A stretch of DNA of 25,903 nt from Dehalobacter sp. CP. GTDB lineage: Bacteria; Bacillota_B; Desulfitobacteriia; Desulfitobacteriales; Syntrophobotulaceae. The first letter of the stretch is position 1. Each line of letters begins with the position of its first letter. The notes under the pieces are model-generated. The model did no database searches and was not told the origin of the DNA. It saw nothing but the letters and a program-made list of their open reading frames with translations. Both the position numbers and the translations under genes were made by a program. The DNA is taken from positions 1 through 25,903 of the forward strand of contig VMEE01000028.1 of the NCBI GenBank assembly GCA_009910795.1. The letters run 5' to 3'. Below are positions 7,832 to 16,061 of this stretch, piece by piece.

Positions 7832-8883
7832 GACTTTCGATGACACAATGGGAAGGATTCAGAAACCTGAAGCCCCGCCGCCTGGAATGGACGGAGGGGC
7901 TTCATCTGCTTATGGGGTCCAACGGATCGGGGAAGACCAACATCCTTGAGGCCCTTCATGTAATGACAGGGTGGGGTTCCCTCAAAGGGGAGAAGATCCC
8001 CGATCTCAGGGATTGGAGAGGGTCCGCGAGGGGAACCTTTCTCACCGGAGTTTTCTCCGGCGAGGAAGATATTGTCGTGCGGGTAGGGATCGGCGCAAGA
8101 ATAGTCCTGAAGAGCGGGAACAGTTCCATAAGGGCCTCCCACCTTAGACCTGTAGTCCCATCCCTCATCTTCCTCCCGGGGGACCTTTCTCTCGTTGAGG
8201 GCTCCCCTTCTGTGAGGAGAAGGCTTCTGGACAGGCTTTGCGCGCTCCTTTTTCCCGTCTATGCCCAGAGGCTTCACGAGTACGCCAGGGCCCTCAGGCA
8301 GAGGAACGCCTCGATAAGGTACGGAAAAAACATGTCTGCGACGGCGAGGGTGATGGCACCGCTTGCGGCATGGATATGGGCATGCAGGCTTGCCGCCTCC
8401 GACCTTGTCCGCAGCGGCCTTGCCGAGACAGGGGGACTACTTCCCGAAGGGGTTTCGGTGGTTCTCAAAAGGGGCAGCGTCGGCCTGGAAGATCTTCATG
8501 AGGATTTCTGGGAGTCGCTGAAGAAAGCGGAAAAAGAGGAGAAGTGCACCGGGTCATGTCCCGTCGGCCCCCACAGGGACGACCTTGAGATCCGTTTCGA
8601 AGAGAGGGACGCCGCACGCTGCTTCAGCAGGGGGTACAGGAGGAGGATAGCCGTATCTCTGCTGCTGGCGTCGGGAAGGGCTGTGGAGAGAAAGATGAGG
8701 AGGAAGCCCGTTCTCCTCCTTGACGAAGTGACGGCGGAGCTGGATCTCGAGGGAAGAGAGAGGCTTATAGAGTCCCTCGTCGGGACCGGATGGCAGGTCT
8801 TTGCCACAACCGCGGAGGAGTGCTCTCCCGAGTGGCCGGGAACAATATGGAGGGTCGGGGACGGGGAGGTTTCAGGATCATGA
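7828..8883 (+). CDS. recF: DNA replication and repair protein RecF
   Basis: An SMC/Rad50-like ABC ATPase that binds DNA gaps and, with RecO and RecR, loads RecA. At 351 aa it is near the usual 360. Walker A is GSNGSGKT (30-37), the lid segment contains PRRRLLDRL-like VRRRLLDRL (about 128-136), and Walker B is LLLDEVTAELD (about 296-306). The ABC signature, normally SRGQ or SQGQ, reads SRGY (267-270) here, an unusual loss of the glutamine. ATGA overlaps join it to dnaN before and mnmG after, so it lies within one operon. Length, motif order and position leave little doubt about identity. Confidence 0.93.
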   Translation: MRLSMTQWEGFRNLKPRRLEWTEGLHLLMGSNGSGKTNILEALHVMTGWGSLKGEKIPDLRDWRGSARGTFLTGVFSGEEDIVVRVGIGARIVLKSGNSSIRASHLRPVVPSLIFLPGDLSLVEGSPSVRRRLLDRLCALLFPVYAQRLHEYARALRQRNASIRYGKNMSATARVMAPLAAWIWACRLAASDLVRSGLAETGGLLPEGVSVVLKRGSVGLEDLHEDFWESLKKAEKEEKCTGSCPVGPHRDDLEIRFEERDAARCFSRGYRRRIAVSLLLASGRAVERKMRRKPVLLLDEVTAELDLEGRERLIESLVGTGWQVFATTAEECSPEWPGTIWRVGDGEVSGS

Positions 8884-10805
8884 AGATCCCCGGGTATGCA
8901 AGACCGGAGAGGGAGCAAGTATTTGACGTAATAGTGGCGGGAGGGGGGCACGCAGGGTGTGAGGCGGCCCTTGCGGCTTCGCGGATGGGGGCGGAGACGC
9001 TCCTTCTGAACCTGCTTCTGGACAATGCCGCCATGATGCCCTGCAACCCTTCGATAGGGGGTCCCGCCAAGGGGCACCTTACCAGGGAGACCGATGCCCT
9101 GGGGGGGGAGCAGGGTTCGGCAGCAGATGCGGCGACGATCCATATAAGGGTCCTCAATACATCGAAAGGCGCCGCGGTACGGACCCTCAGGGCCCAGTGC
9201 GACCTCCGCGATTATCACCTCTGGTACAGGCGTGCCTGCGACGGACAACCCTCGCTCCGGGTAGTGCAGGAGGAGGTTTCCGACCTGTGGATCGAAGGAT
9301 CCAGGGTGAGGGGTGTAAGGACCTCCCTCGGCTCTATCTATGAGGGCAGGAGCGTTATCCTGGCCGGGGGAACATATTTAGGCGGGAGAGTGCATATAGG
9401 GCTCAACAGTTTCGCGTCGGGCCCCCTGGGACAGATGCCTTCCACGCAGCTCGGAAGGAGTCTGCGGGAGGCGGGGCTTGAGGTCGGCAGGCTTAAGACG
9501 GGGACAACCCCCAGGATCCATGGGGGAAGCGTGGACTGGGGGGAGCTCGAAAGGCAGGAGAGCGCGGAGGAACCCCTGTGCTTCAGTCACTGGGGGACGC
9601 CGAAGGTACACAGGGGTTTCGCCTGCCATATTACACGGACCACTCCTCTTACCCACGAGATAATAAACGGCTCACTCGACCGGTCCCCCCTCTTCACCGG
9701 GGTGATAGAAGGAAAGGGGCCGAGGTACTGTCCATCGATAGAGGACAGGGTGGTAAGGTTCCCCGACAAGGAGAGCCACCAGGTCTTTCTCGAACCTGTC
9801 GCAAGGGATTGCAGCGAGATTTATATGCAGAACTTCACCACGAGCCTTCCCCTGGACAGCCAGGTCAGGATGGTCAGGTCGCTGCCGGGCTGCTCCCGCG
9901 CGAGGATAATGCGCCCTGGTTACGCCATCGAGTACGACTACATCCCGCCAACCCAGCTCAAGCCTTCTCTTGAGACCCGGAGGATAGGGGGGCTCTTTTC
10001 TGCCGGGCAGATAAACGGGACTTCAGGTTACGAGGAGGCCGCGGCGCAGGGGATCATCGCGGGGGTGAACGCCGTCCTCCTCTGCAGGGGGGAGGAGCCC
10101 CTGGTGATAGAGAGGCACCGCGGGTATATGGGTGTCCTCGTGGACGACCTGGTGACAAAGGGTACATCCGAACCGTACAGGATGCTGACGAGCCGCTGCG
10201 AGTACAGGCTTCTGATGAGGCATGACAACGCGGACAGCCGCCTTTCCCCTCTTGGAAGGAAACTTGGGCTTATCGGTGACGGCAGGTGGAGCCTCCTTCA
10301 GGCAAGGTGGAAACTTCTGGAAGAGGAGATAGGGAGGCTGAAAACGACCCGCCTTCATGACCGGGAAGGAGTGGAGGAGATCCTCAACTCCGCGGAGGCC
10401 GGGGCGTTCAAGGAGGGTATGACCGCCGCCGATCTTCTGAAAAAACCCGGCGTTACCTGGGAGATGGCGGCAAGGGTCGCCCCCCCGCGCGAAGAGCTGC
10501 CCGCCGAGATAAGTGAACGCGTTTCGGTGGAGATAAAGTACGAGGGGTACATATCGAGGCAGAACTCCCAGGTCGAGAGAATGGGGAGGATGGAGCAGAC
10601 CAGGATACCCGAGGGGATAGATTATGATTCCGTCGGGGGCCTCCTCAACGAGAGCAGGCAGAAGCTTAAGATCATTCGCCCGATGACCCTCGGGCAGGCG
10701 GGAAGGATATCGGGTGTAACCCCTGCGGATATAATGCTTCTTGAGGTGCACATGGAACAAAGGCGGAGGGAGTCGAAAAATGGCGGGAAGAAGCAGGAGG
10801 CGTAG
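8880..10805 (+). CDS. mnmG: tRNA uridine-5-carboxymethylaminomethyl modification enzyme MnmG (GidA)
   Basis: The FAD-dependent partner of MnmE that modifies the wobble uridine of several tRNAs (cmnm5U34). It is 641 aa, the family being about 620-640. The FAD-binding GGGHAGCEAA is at residues 21-30, with CNPSIGGPAKGHL near 58, the GTTPRI motif near 205, the cysteine-bearing FTTSLP region, a second dinucleotide-type segment (LFSAGQINGTSGYEEAAAQG, about 370-390) and the signature CEYRLLMRHDNAD near 440. The ATG at 8880 was chosen over upstream starts because GGGGAGG lies 10 bases before it and it makes an ATGA overlap with recF; starting earlier would only add recF-encoded sequence. Its partner mnmE is not in the window. 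Confidence 0.96.
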   Translation: MKIPGYARPEREQVFDVIVAGGGHAGCEAALAASRMGAETLLLNLLLDNAAMMPCNPSIGGPAKGHLTRETDALGGEQGSAADAATIHIRVLNTSKGAAVRTLRAQCDLRDYHLWYRRACDGQPSLRVVQEEVSDLWIEGSRVRGVRTSLGSIYEGRSVILAGGTYLGGRVHIGLNSFASGPLGQMPSTQLGRSLREAGLEVGRLKTGTTPRIHGGSVDWGELERQESAEEPLCFSHWGTPKVHRGFACHITRTTPLTHEIINGSLDRSPLFTGVIEGKGPRYCPSIEDRVVRFPDKESHQVFLEPVARDCSEIYMQNFTTSLPLDSQVRMVRSLPGCSRARIMRPGYAIEYDYIPPTQLKPSLETRRIGGLFSAGQINGTSGYEEAAAQGIIAGVNAVLLCRGEEPLVIERHRGYMGVLVDDLVTKGTSEPYRMLTSRCEYRLLMRHDNADSRLSPLGRKLGLIGDGRWSLLQARWKLLEEEIGRLKTTRLHDREGVEEILNSAEAGAFKEGMTAADLLKKPGVTWEMAARVAPPREELPAEISERVSVEIKYEGYISRQNSQVERMGRMEQTRIPEGIDYDSVGGLLNESRQKLKIIRPMTLGQAGRISGVTPADIMLLEVHMEQRRRESKNGGKKQEA

Positions 10806-11280
10806 ACAGGGAGAGGTTGCGCCCGTAGCATCCCTGCTGCTATCCTCTCTTTCAAAGGAGCAGGCCAGGATGATGCTCATGGCCGACCTCTGCTCAAGAT
10901 GGAGCGAGGCCGTGGGGGAGAAGATCGGCGCCAGAAGTTCCCCGGAATCCCTTGTCGATGGCGTCCTGACGGTTGTGGCCGCCAACCCGGGTTTTGCCCA
11001 GGAGATAGGGATGAGGGGCGGGGATATTGCCGCCGCCGTCCGCGACAGGTGGAGCCTCGAGGTCACATCCGTAAGGGTGAGGGTCGGAAAAACCTCTTCC
11101 CCGGCAAAACCCGCAGCGAGGTGGAGGAGGGGTTCACCCCTCATGCCTGACCCGAAGGAGATCGCCTCGTGCCGCGAGAGGATCGGGGATATCGTACAGA
11201 GCGAAGAGATCGCCGAGGGGCTTGCCAGGCTGATGGCCCAGTACAGGAAGAGGTTCGGCGATAAAGGGCGCAAAAAGTGA
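10780..11280 (+). CDS. DUF721 (DciA-like) protein
   Basis: A 166-aa protein with a basic N-terminus (MAGRSRRRRQ) followed by a DUF721 domain (about 13-100), recognisable by the W-x-E-A-V-G-x-K-I run near residue 41-50 and the later L-x-V-x-A-x-x-P-x-(F/W)-A-Q-E-I pattern. The domain is shared with DciA, which brings the replicative helicase to the origin in bacteria lacking DnaC or DnaI. Setting it beside dnaA, dnaN and recF fits that role, though DciA function is inference. The ATG at 10780 has GGAGGG 9 bases upstream and lies inside the mnmG 3' end (26-base overlap), so translation is coupled. The C-terminal part (about 105-166) is charged and not recognised. Confidence 0.75.
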   Translation: MAGRSRRRRQGEVAPVASLLLSSLSKEQARMMLMADLCSRWSEAVGEKIGARSSPESLVDGVLTVVAANPGFAQEIGMRGGDIAAAVRDRWSLEVTSVRVRVGKTSSPAKPAARWRRGSPLMPDPKEIASCRERIGDIVQSEEIAEGLARLMAQYRKRFGDKGRKK

Positions 11281-11301
11281 CCAGCTGAAGGAGGGATCTG
11301 A

Positions 11302-12051
11302 ATGTCGGAGGAAAAGAGGAGTTTCCATCTGGGACTTGCTGCACTGGGTGCCGCTCTTGCGGTGGGAATGGTGATCTCCGCGTGGCTTGTTTCCAGCACC
11401 GTCAGGACCGTCAAGCTCTCGAACCAGACGATCATGGTCAAGGGATTCGCCCAGAAGGAGGTCAAGTCCGATATCGTTGTATGGAGCGGGCGGTTCACTT
11501 CGAGGGACACCGACCTTGTCGCCGCCTATTCAAAGCTTGAGAGGGACCTGAAAGTGGTCATGGATTATCTCTCCAAGAGCGGAGTGCCGCGCGAAGAGAC
11601 AGACGTATCGGCGGTAACGACGAACATCCAGTACCGGAAGACCTCCCAGGGGTATGATACCAACGAGATAGAGCAGTACGTGCTCGAACAGACCGTATCC
11701 GTAAGGTCTGTCAATGTGGATCTCGTATCGGGGCTCTCCCGCGACTCCACGATCCTTATAAGAGACGGGATAGAGTTTTTCTCCTATCCCCCGGAGTATT
11801 ACTACTCGAAGATAGAGGACATGAAGATACAGCTTCTTGGAGAGGCGACGCAGAACGCCAGGCTCAGGGCCGAACAGCTTGCCGTCAACAGCGGGGGAAA
11901 GGTCGGGTCCCTGAGGGCGGCCAGCCAGGGGGTATTCCAGATAACGCCCCTTTATTCGACCGATGTCGACGACTGGGGCAGGTACGACACAACCACGATA
12001 GACAAGGCCGTCAAGGCCGTCGTGACGATACAGTATTCGATAGGGCAGTAA
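11302..12051 (+). CDS. SIMPL-domain (DUF541) membrane-anchored protein
   Basis: A 249-aa protein with an N-terminal helix (about 9-31, an uncleaved anchor or signal) and an extracytoplasmic SIMPL domain (about 38-247). The family shows the opening TIMVKGFAQKEVKSDIV pattern (usually V-x-G-x-(G/A)-x-x-x-V-x-P-D), and the A-R-x-(R/K)-A-E-x-L-A segment near 190-200, both seen here. Family members form oligomeric periplasmic assemblies (BP26, YggE-like) of poorly known job, sometimes tied to oxidative stress. AAGGAGGG lies about 9 bases before the ATG. It follows DUF721 by 21 bases and is the last gene before a terminator. Its stop codon lies inside the first copy of a 26-bp direct repeat. Confidence 0.85.
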   Translation: MSEEKRSFHLGLAALGAALAVGMVISAWLVSSTVRTVKLSNQTIMVKGFAQKEVKSDIVVWSGRFTSRDTDLVAAYSKLERDLKVVMDYLSKSGVPREETDVSAVTTNIQYRKTSQGYDTNEIEQYVLEQTVSVRSVNVDLVSGLSRDSTILIRDGIEFFSYPPEYYYSKIEDMKIQLLGEATQNARLRAEQLAVNSGGKVGSLRAASQGVFQITPLYSTDVDDWGRYDTTTIDKAVKAVVTIQYSIGQ

Positions 12052-12121
12052 GAGCAAGGAGTCAGGCTTCAGGAGTCTGGCAGCAGGAAAACCTCAGGGC
12101 AGTAAGAACAAGGAGTCAGGC
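12042..12121. repeat. 26-bp direct repeat pair, one copy spanning a stop codon
   Basis: 12042-12067 and 12096-12121 are the same 26 bases with one difference (G/A), at a 54-base period. The first copy includes the last codons and TAA of the SIMPL gene; the second is wholly intergenic. Confidence 0.85.
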
Positions 12122-12138
12122 AGCAGGAGTCAGGCAGC
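12057..12138. repeat. Degenerate heptad repeats (AGGAGTC / AGGCAGC)
   Basis: Runs of 7-bp units: AGGAGTC-AGGCTTC-AGGAGTC-TGGCAGC at 12057-12084 and AGGAGTC-AGGCAGC-AGGAGTC-AGGCAGC at 12111-12138. A similar run (AGGAGAC, AGGAGAC, AGGGGGC, AGGGGAC) lies at 22887-22914 and a short one at 23499-23512. No gene is present between the SIMPL gene and the channel gene (12052-12267) other than these repeats and a terminator. Confidence 0.8.
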
Positions 12139-12184
12139 AGAGAACCCCCTGGCAGGATTATCTGGGTCTTTAATCACAAGAATG

Positions 12185-12220
12185 AGGCCGAAGCCTGAAA
12201 AGCTTCGGCCTTTGCTTTTG
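12185..12220 (+). terminator. Rho-independent terminator after the SIMPL gene
   Basis: A 10-bp perfect stem (12185-12194 AGGCCGAAGC with 12202-12211 GCTTCGGCCT), a 7-base loop, then TTGCTTTTG. It closes the dnaN-to-SIMPL transcript. Confidence 0.85.
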
Positions 12221-12267
12221 TGGGGGGAAGTACGTTTCTTTTTCCAGTGCCGCGTTCTCTTTCAGCA

Positions 12268-13269
12268 TTAATTCGGTTTGCACAGTAAAGCCCGGAGTTC
12301 CTCCATCTTGTCCATCTCGGCGAAGAGGATCAGTTCGTCACCCCCCTCCAGGACCTCGCTCCCGGGGGGGTTGTAGATTATGGATCCCTGTTCCTTCTTT
12401 ATGGCGATGACCATTGCGTTGTATTCGAAGCGCAGAGGAGCCTCGGCAAGTGTCATTCCGACCACGCTGCTTTCCCGGTTGACCCTGGCCGCGCTGAAAT
12501 CCAGCCCCAGATCCCTTGAAATATTCACCATCTCCAGAAAATCTGCTACGGCGGGGTTAATAGAGGCCCTTGCTATGGCTGCTGCCTCTGCGTCGGCCAG
12601 ATTCATGGCCCTCTCTGCTCCGGCCCTTTTAAGCAGCTTTGCAGACTGCGGATCGTTCGCCCTTGCGATGATCCTCAAGGCGGGGTTCAGTGCCTTGGCG
12701 GTAAGTGTGGCATAAACGTTGTCGGAATCATCGGAGAGCGTAAGGATTAGCCCCTTGGCCTTTTTGATGCCTGCCTCTTCAAGTACGGCCTCCTGTCTTA
12801 TATCCCCCTGCTGGACCATCCAGCCTCTCTCCCGGGAGGATGCCACCTTTCTGTCGGCAACATCGACGGCTACGAAAGGGATCCCGTCATTTCCCAGGTG
12901 CCGGGCGACCTCCGTCCCGACTCTTCCCAGTCCCGCCAGTATCCAGTGGTTTTCAAGATCCTTCACCCGACTGTCCCTCCTTTTTCCCATAACCGAAAGC
13001 ATTCTTTCGATCACGAAGTAACGGGTTATCTCACCGATGGCCAGACCAGCGGTCCCGATCCCGATCAGTATCAGAAGGATCACGAAGATCTTTCCCCCGT
13101 CAGGAAGTCCCGGAGGAGCACCGTATCCGACTGTCGAAAGGGTAATTACCGTGTAGAAAAGGGAATCGACCCAGGGTGAATTCGTGAAATAGCGTATCCC
13201 GATGGTTCCCGATGCAAGGATCGCCAAAAGAACAATGAGCCATCTCGATGCTTTTCTTCCCTGATCCAC
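12268..13269 (-). CDS. Potassium channel with RCK (TrkA-N/TrkA-C) domain
   Basis: A 333-aa ligand-gated K+ channel subunit. TM1 is at about 9-28, the pore helix and selectivity filter TLSTVGYG end near residue 50, and TM2 is at about 60-80, a two-helix (KcsA/MthK-like) layout. The RCK part follows with a Rossmann motif AGLGRVG (about 112-118), conserved acidic residues for nucleotide or ion binding, and a TrkA-C domain (about 250-333, with the typical L-E-G-G-D-E-L-I-L-F strand near the end). The start is taken as GTG at 13269, where AAAGGAG lies 8 bases upstream; longer in-frame starts reach into the exonuclease gene and add non-conserved sequence. It is convergent with the SIMPL gene and divergent from exonuclease III. 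Confidence 0.88.
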   Translation of the reverse strand: MDQGRKASRWLIVLLAILASGTIGIRYFTNSPWVDSLFYTVITLSTVGYGAPPGLPDGGKIFVILLILIGIGTAGLAIGEITRYFVIERMLSVMGKRRDSRVKDLENHWILAGLGRVGTEVARHLGNDGIPFVAVDVADRKVASSRERGWMVQQGDIRQEAVLEEAGIKKAKGLILTLSDDSDNVYATLTAKALNPALRIIARANDPQSAKLLKRAGAERAMNLADAEAAAIARASINPAVADFLEMVNISRDLGLDFSAARVNRESSVVGMTLAEAPLRFEYNAMVIAIKKEQGSIIYNPPGSEVLEGGDELILFAEMDKMEELRALLCKPN

Positions 13270-13344
13270 GGCATCATCTCCTTTGGAGAAAGCATCTCTC
13301 CCCTGGGTTGCTGCGGTACAATAAGAGGTGAAAAATACTGGGAG

Positions 13345-14136
13345 GTGATCCCCCTGGGAGTCTTCAGGATCGCAACATTCAACGTCAATTCCGTGAGGAG
13401 CCGTCTTCCTGTCCTGGAACGCTGGCTCCATGATAACAAAGCGGACTGTCTATGTCTTCAGGAGACCAAGGTAGAAGACCAGTCATTCCCCGCTTCGTTC
13501 TTCGAAGAGATGGGGTACTCCGTCATCTTCCGTGGGGAGAAGTCCTACAACGGAGTGGCGATTGCCTCACTGACACCGCCCGATGATTTCGGATTCGGCC
13601 TTGGAGACGGGGAGGAGCCCTCCGGCGAGACCAGGGTCGCCTGGTGCAGGATCGGCGGGCGGACAGTCGTCAACTCATACGTTCCCCAGGGAAAGTCGAT
13701 AGACCACCCCGATTACCCGATGAAGCTGAGATTTCTTGAAAGACTCGGAGACCTTCTCCTCTCCCTCGGGGCCCCGAAGAGCCCCGTCGTCCTGGTTGGG
13801 GACCTTAACGTAGCCCCGACGGATATCGATGTCACCCATCCGGAGAACAAGAGGGACCATGTCTGCTTCCACACCGGGGCAAGAAAGGCCTTCGAGAAGC
13901 TCTGCTCCAAAGGGCTTGTGGACCTTTTCAGGAGACACAGGCCGGGGAGCGGCGAGTTCACCTTCTGGGACTACCGGGTGAAGGATGCCCTTGAGCGGAA
14001 CATCGGCTGGAGGATCGACCATATCCTTGCAACCCCGCCTGCGGCGGAAGGCTCTCTTGACTGTTTCTGCGACAGGAGACCCCGCTCCTGGGAAAAGCCG
14101 TCGGACCACTCGGTGGTCGTGGCGGAGTTTGAATGA
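13345..14136 (+). CDS. xth: Exodeoxyribonuclease III family protein (AP endonuclease)
   Basis: A metal-dependent base-excision-repair nuclease of the ExoIII/ExoA family, cutting at abasic sites and digesting 3' ends. Motifs in order: RIATFNVNSVRSRL (N-terminus), LQETKVED with the metal-ligand Glu (about E40), the NSYVPQG strand, GDLNVAPTDIDV (catalytic Asp/Asn), FWDYR, RIDHILATP and SDHSVV (catalytic His near the end). About 260 aa is normal. The start is unclear: the in-frame GTG at 13345 overlaps the only good ribosome site (GGGAGGTGATC, 13340-13350), whereas a CTG at 13354 is perfectly spaced from it. Coordinates use the conventional GTG. It is followed 33 bases later by corA. Confidence 0.93.
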   Translation: MIPLGVFRIATFNVNSVRSRLPVLERWLHDNKADCLCLQETKVEDQSFPASFFEEMGYSVIFRGEKSYNGVAIASLTPPDDFGFGLGDGEEPSGETRVAWCRIGGRTVVNSYVPQGKSIDHPDYPMKLRFLERLGDLLLSLGAPKSPVVLVGDLNVAPTDIDVTHPENKRDHVCFHTGARKAFEKLCSKGLVDLFRRHRPGSGEFTFWDYRVKDALERNIGWRIDHILATPPAAEGSLDCFCDRRPRSWEKPSDHSVVVAEFE

Positions 14137-14169
14137 ACAGGCCCGAAGAGCCTGACAGGGAGGTGCCCG

Positions 14170-15219
14170 GTGTTCCATAAAAGCAGGAAGGGAATATCAA
14201 GACATCTGAAACCGGGGCTCTGCCCAGGTAAAAAGGTTAACGGAGAGGCCGGGATCTCGGTGATCCGCTACTCCGGGGAGACCTTTGAAGAAGAGGTCCT
14301 GCCCGTTTCCGGACTGCCTCCCGTTTCGAAAGGCGGCGGGGTGCTCTGGGTCGACATACCCGGACTTCATGACAGGGATCTTCTTGAAAGGGCAGGGAAA
14401 GAGTACGGGATCCACCATCTTGTCCTGGAGGACATCTGCGACACAGGGCAGCGGGCTAAGACCGAGGATTACGATGATTTCCAGTACATCGTCATCAAGA
14501 TGCTCTCCTGGGACGAGGCCTCAAAAGGCATAGACGTGGAGCAGGTCAGCTTTGTCCTCTTCGAAAACACCCTCATCTCTTTCCAGGAGCACCCCGGCGA
14601 TCTTTTCGGAGGGGTCAGGGAGCGCCTCCGTCTCGGAAAGGGGCGGATCAGGAGACAGGGGGCCGATTACCTGACCTACGCGCTCCTTGACGCCATAGTC
14701 GACGGATACTTTCTGCTGACCGAGAAGATTGGGGACCAGGTGGAGCTGATAGAAAACGAACTGATCGCCAACCCCCGAACAGCGACGGCCGGAAGGATCC
14801 ACGAACTCAAACGGGAGATGATCTTCCTCAGGAAAGCCGTCTGGCCCCTTCGGGAAGTCATCTCAATGCTTGACAAGAGCGAGAGGTTCTTCAGTGGGGA
14901 GACCGCCGTCTACATGCGCGATCTCTACGACCACGTCATTCAGATAATCGACGCCGTCGAAACGATAAGGGACGTCCTCTCGGGAATGCTGGACATATAC
15001 CTTTCAAGCGTAAGCAACAGGATGAACGAGATAATGAAGGTCCTCACGATAATAGCCACCATATTCATCCCCCTTACATTCATCGCCGGGGTCTACGGAA
15101 TGAACTTCCGCTACATGCCTGAACTGGGGTGGAAGTGGGGGTATGGGGGGGCGCTGGGTGTGATGGCAGCTACGGCGTGGGGGATGCTGAGGTTTTTCAG
15201 GAAAAAGGGGTGGCTGTAG
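14170..15219 (+). CDS. corA: CorA-type Mg2+/Co2+ transporter
   Basis: A 349-aa pentameric divalent-cation channel. A large cytoplasmic domain (1-about 285) is followed by two C-terminal helices (about 288-309 and 325-342). The family signature GMN (310-312, in GVYGMNFRYMPE) sits at the mouth of the pore after the first helix. The IHHLVLEDI and DDFQYIVIKML segments are typical of the funnel domain. The start is GTG with GGGAGG 6 bases upstream. It lies 33 bases after exonuclease III and is probably cotranscribed with it. Its 3' end is close to the terminator of the convergent transglycosylase gene. Mg2+ is the usual substrate, but Co2+ or Zn2+ cannot be excluded. Confidence 0.95.
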   Translation: MFHKSRKGISRHLKPGLCPGKKVNGEAGISVIRYSGETFEEEVLPVSGLPPVSKGGGVLWVDIPGLHDRDLLERAGKEYGIHHLVLEDICDTGQRAKTEDYDDFQYIVIKMLSWDEASKGIDVEQVSFVLFENTLISFQEHPGDLFGGVRERLRLGKGRIRRQGADYLTYALLDAIVDGYFLLTEKIGDQVELIENELIANPRTATAGRIHELKREMIFLRKAVWPLREVISMLDKSERFFSGETAVYMRDLYDHVIQIIDAVETIRDVLSGMLDIYLSSVSNRMNEIMKVLTIIATIFIPLTFIAGVYGMNFRYMPELGWKWGYGGALGVMAATAWGMLRFFRKKGWL

Positions 15220-15229
15220 GAGTTTCGGC

Positions 15230-15265
15230 AAAAAAAAGCCCTGTCCACAAAATGTGGACAGGGCT
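15230..15265 (-). terminator. Rho-independent terminator of the lytic transglycosylase gene
   Basis: A perfect 13-bp stem (15237-15249 with 15253-15265) and AAA loop. On the minus strand it is followed directly by a run of seven to eight T (15230-15237). It lies 11 bases after the stop of the minus-strand gene. The plus-strand side lacks a T-run. Confidence 0.9.
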
Positions 15266-15276
15266 GTGGACAACCT

Positions 15277-16011
15277 CTAAAGCTCTGGCGCGATACCGTA
15301 ACTGACTACCCGGTCGATGTTCCTTGCGATCTTCGGCCAGTAATTTTCCACCGGACCTCCGTAATACCTCCCGAGAGCCCTCTGGGTGCTCCCGTATGCC
15401 TTCAGGTATCTCGAAAGGAGCATTGTCCCGGCGGCTATGCCCTTCTCCGGGTCGTGAAGTTCCTTTTCGCTGTGGATATTGTGGGCCCTGAGAAGGTTCG
15501 TATGGATCCTCCATACGACCTGCATTACGCCGATAGCCCCGTAGGAGCTGCGGGCATCGGGGTTGAAGTGGCTCTCTGCATTGGCCACGGCTACCGAAAG
15601 CGTCAGGGGAACCTCGTATTTGTTGCTGTAGTGGACGAAGGAAACGGCTTCTCTCCATGCCGTTCCGGGGTTGATCGAGCGGTTCTGGTGGAGGATGTAG
15701 AGGGCGATGGCAGCGACGTTCTTCTGGTCGGCAGGTTTCATCTGCCAGATTCTCCTGAGGTTGGATTCAGGGTGGTCGAGGTGCCATTCCACGAGGTCTT
15801 TCGGTTCCAGTTTCATTTCCGCAAGCGTAGCGGCGACGGTGTCGTCAAGAGCTTCGATGCGCTTCGAAACGACACGTGCCCGGCTCCAGTTGGAGACGGC
15901 CTCCGCCGGAGACTCCGCAAGAACATCGCCAAGCGTGGTGTATACGAACATTGAGACCAGACACCCCAGCAAAAGCGAAAGAACGGAGTCCCTAAGGAGT
16001 TTTCGGATCAA
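15277..16011 (-). CDS. Lytic transglycosylase (SLT domain)
   Basis: A 244-aa peptidoglycan lyase expected in the periplasm, where it cuts the glycan strand and forms 1,6-anhydro ends. An N-terminal hydrophobic stretch (about 10-28) is a signal or anchor. The SLT domain (about 120-240) shows the catalytic Glu in ANAESHFNPDA (E146), then the typical SSYGAIGVMQV, a GIAAGTMLLSRYL segment and YYGGPVENYWPKI. The start is TTG, with AGGGGG upstream at suitable distance. The gene lies downstream of phoR on the same strand but has its own promoter with a flanking inverted repeat, and its own strong terminator, so it is probably a separate unit. Confidence 0.87.
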   Translation of the reverse strand: MIRKLLRDSVLSLLLGCLVSMFVYTTLGDVLAESPAEAVSNWSRARVVSKRIEALDDTVAATLAEMKLEPKDLVEWHLDHPESNLRRIWQMKPADQKNVAAIALYILHQNRSINPGTAWREAVSFVHYSNKYEVPLTLSVAVANAESHFNPDARSSYGAIGVMQVVWRIHTNLLRAHNIHSEKELHDPEKGIAAGTMLLSRYLKAYGSTQRALGRYYGGPVENYWPKIARNIDRVVSYGIAPEL

Positions 16012-16061
16012 ATGATAACCCCCTTCGGGTTTTTGTGTACGTTATACAATTTTTGGAAAGG

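Noticed and set aside
10023..11510. A 495-codon open frame antisense to mnmG, DUF721 and the SIMPL gene
   Set aside because: Opposite three coding genes with clear family motifs; no ribosome site and no recognisable domain.
15237..15273. TGTGGACA sequences resembling DnaA boxes
   Set aside because: They are the arms and flank of a strong terminator, differ from the box consensus at the key T, and are 10 kb from the origin.
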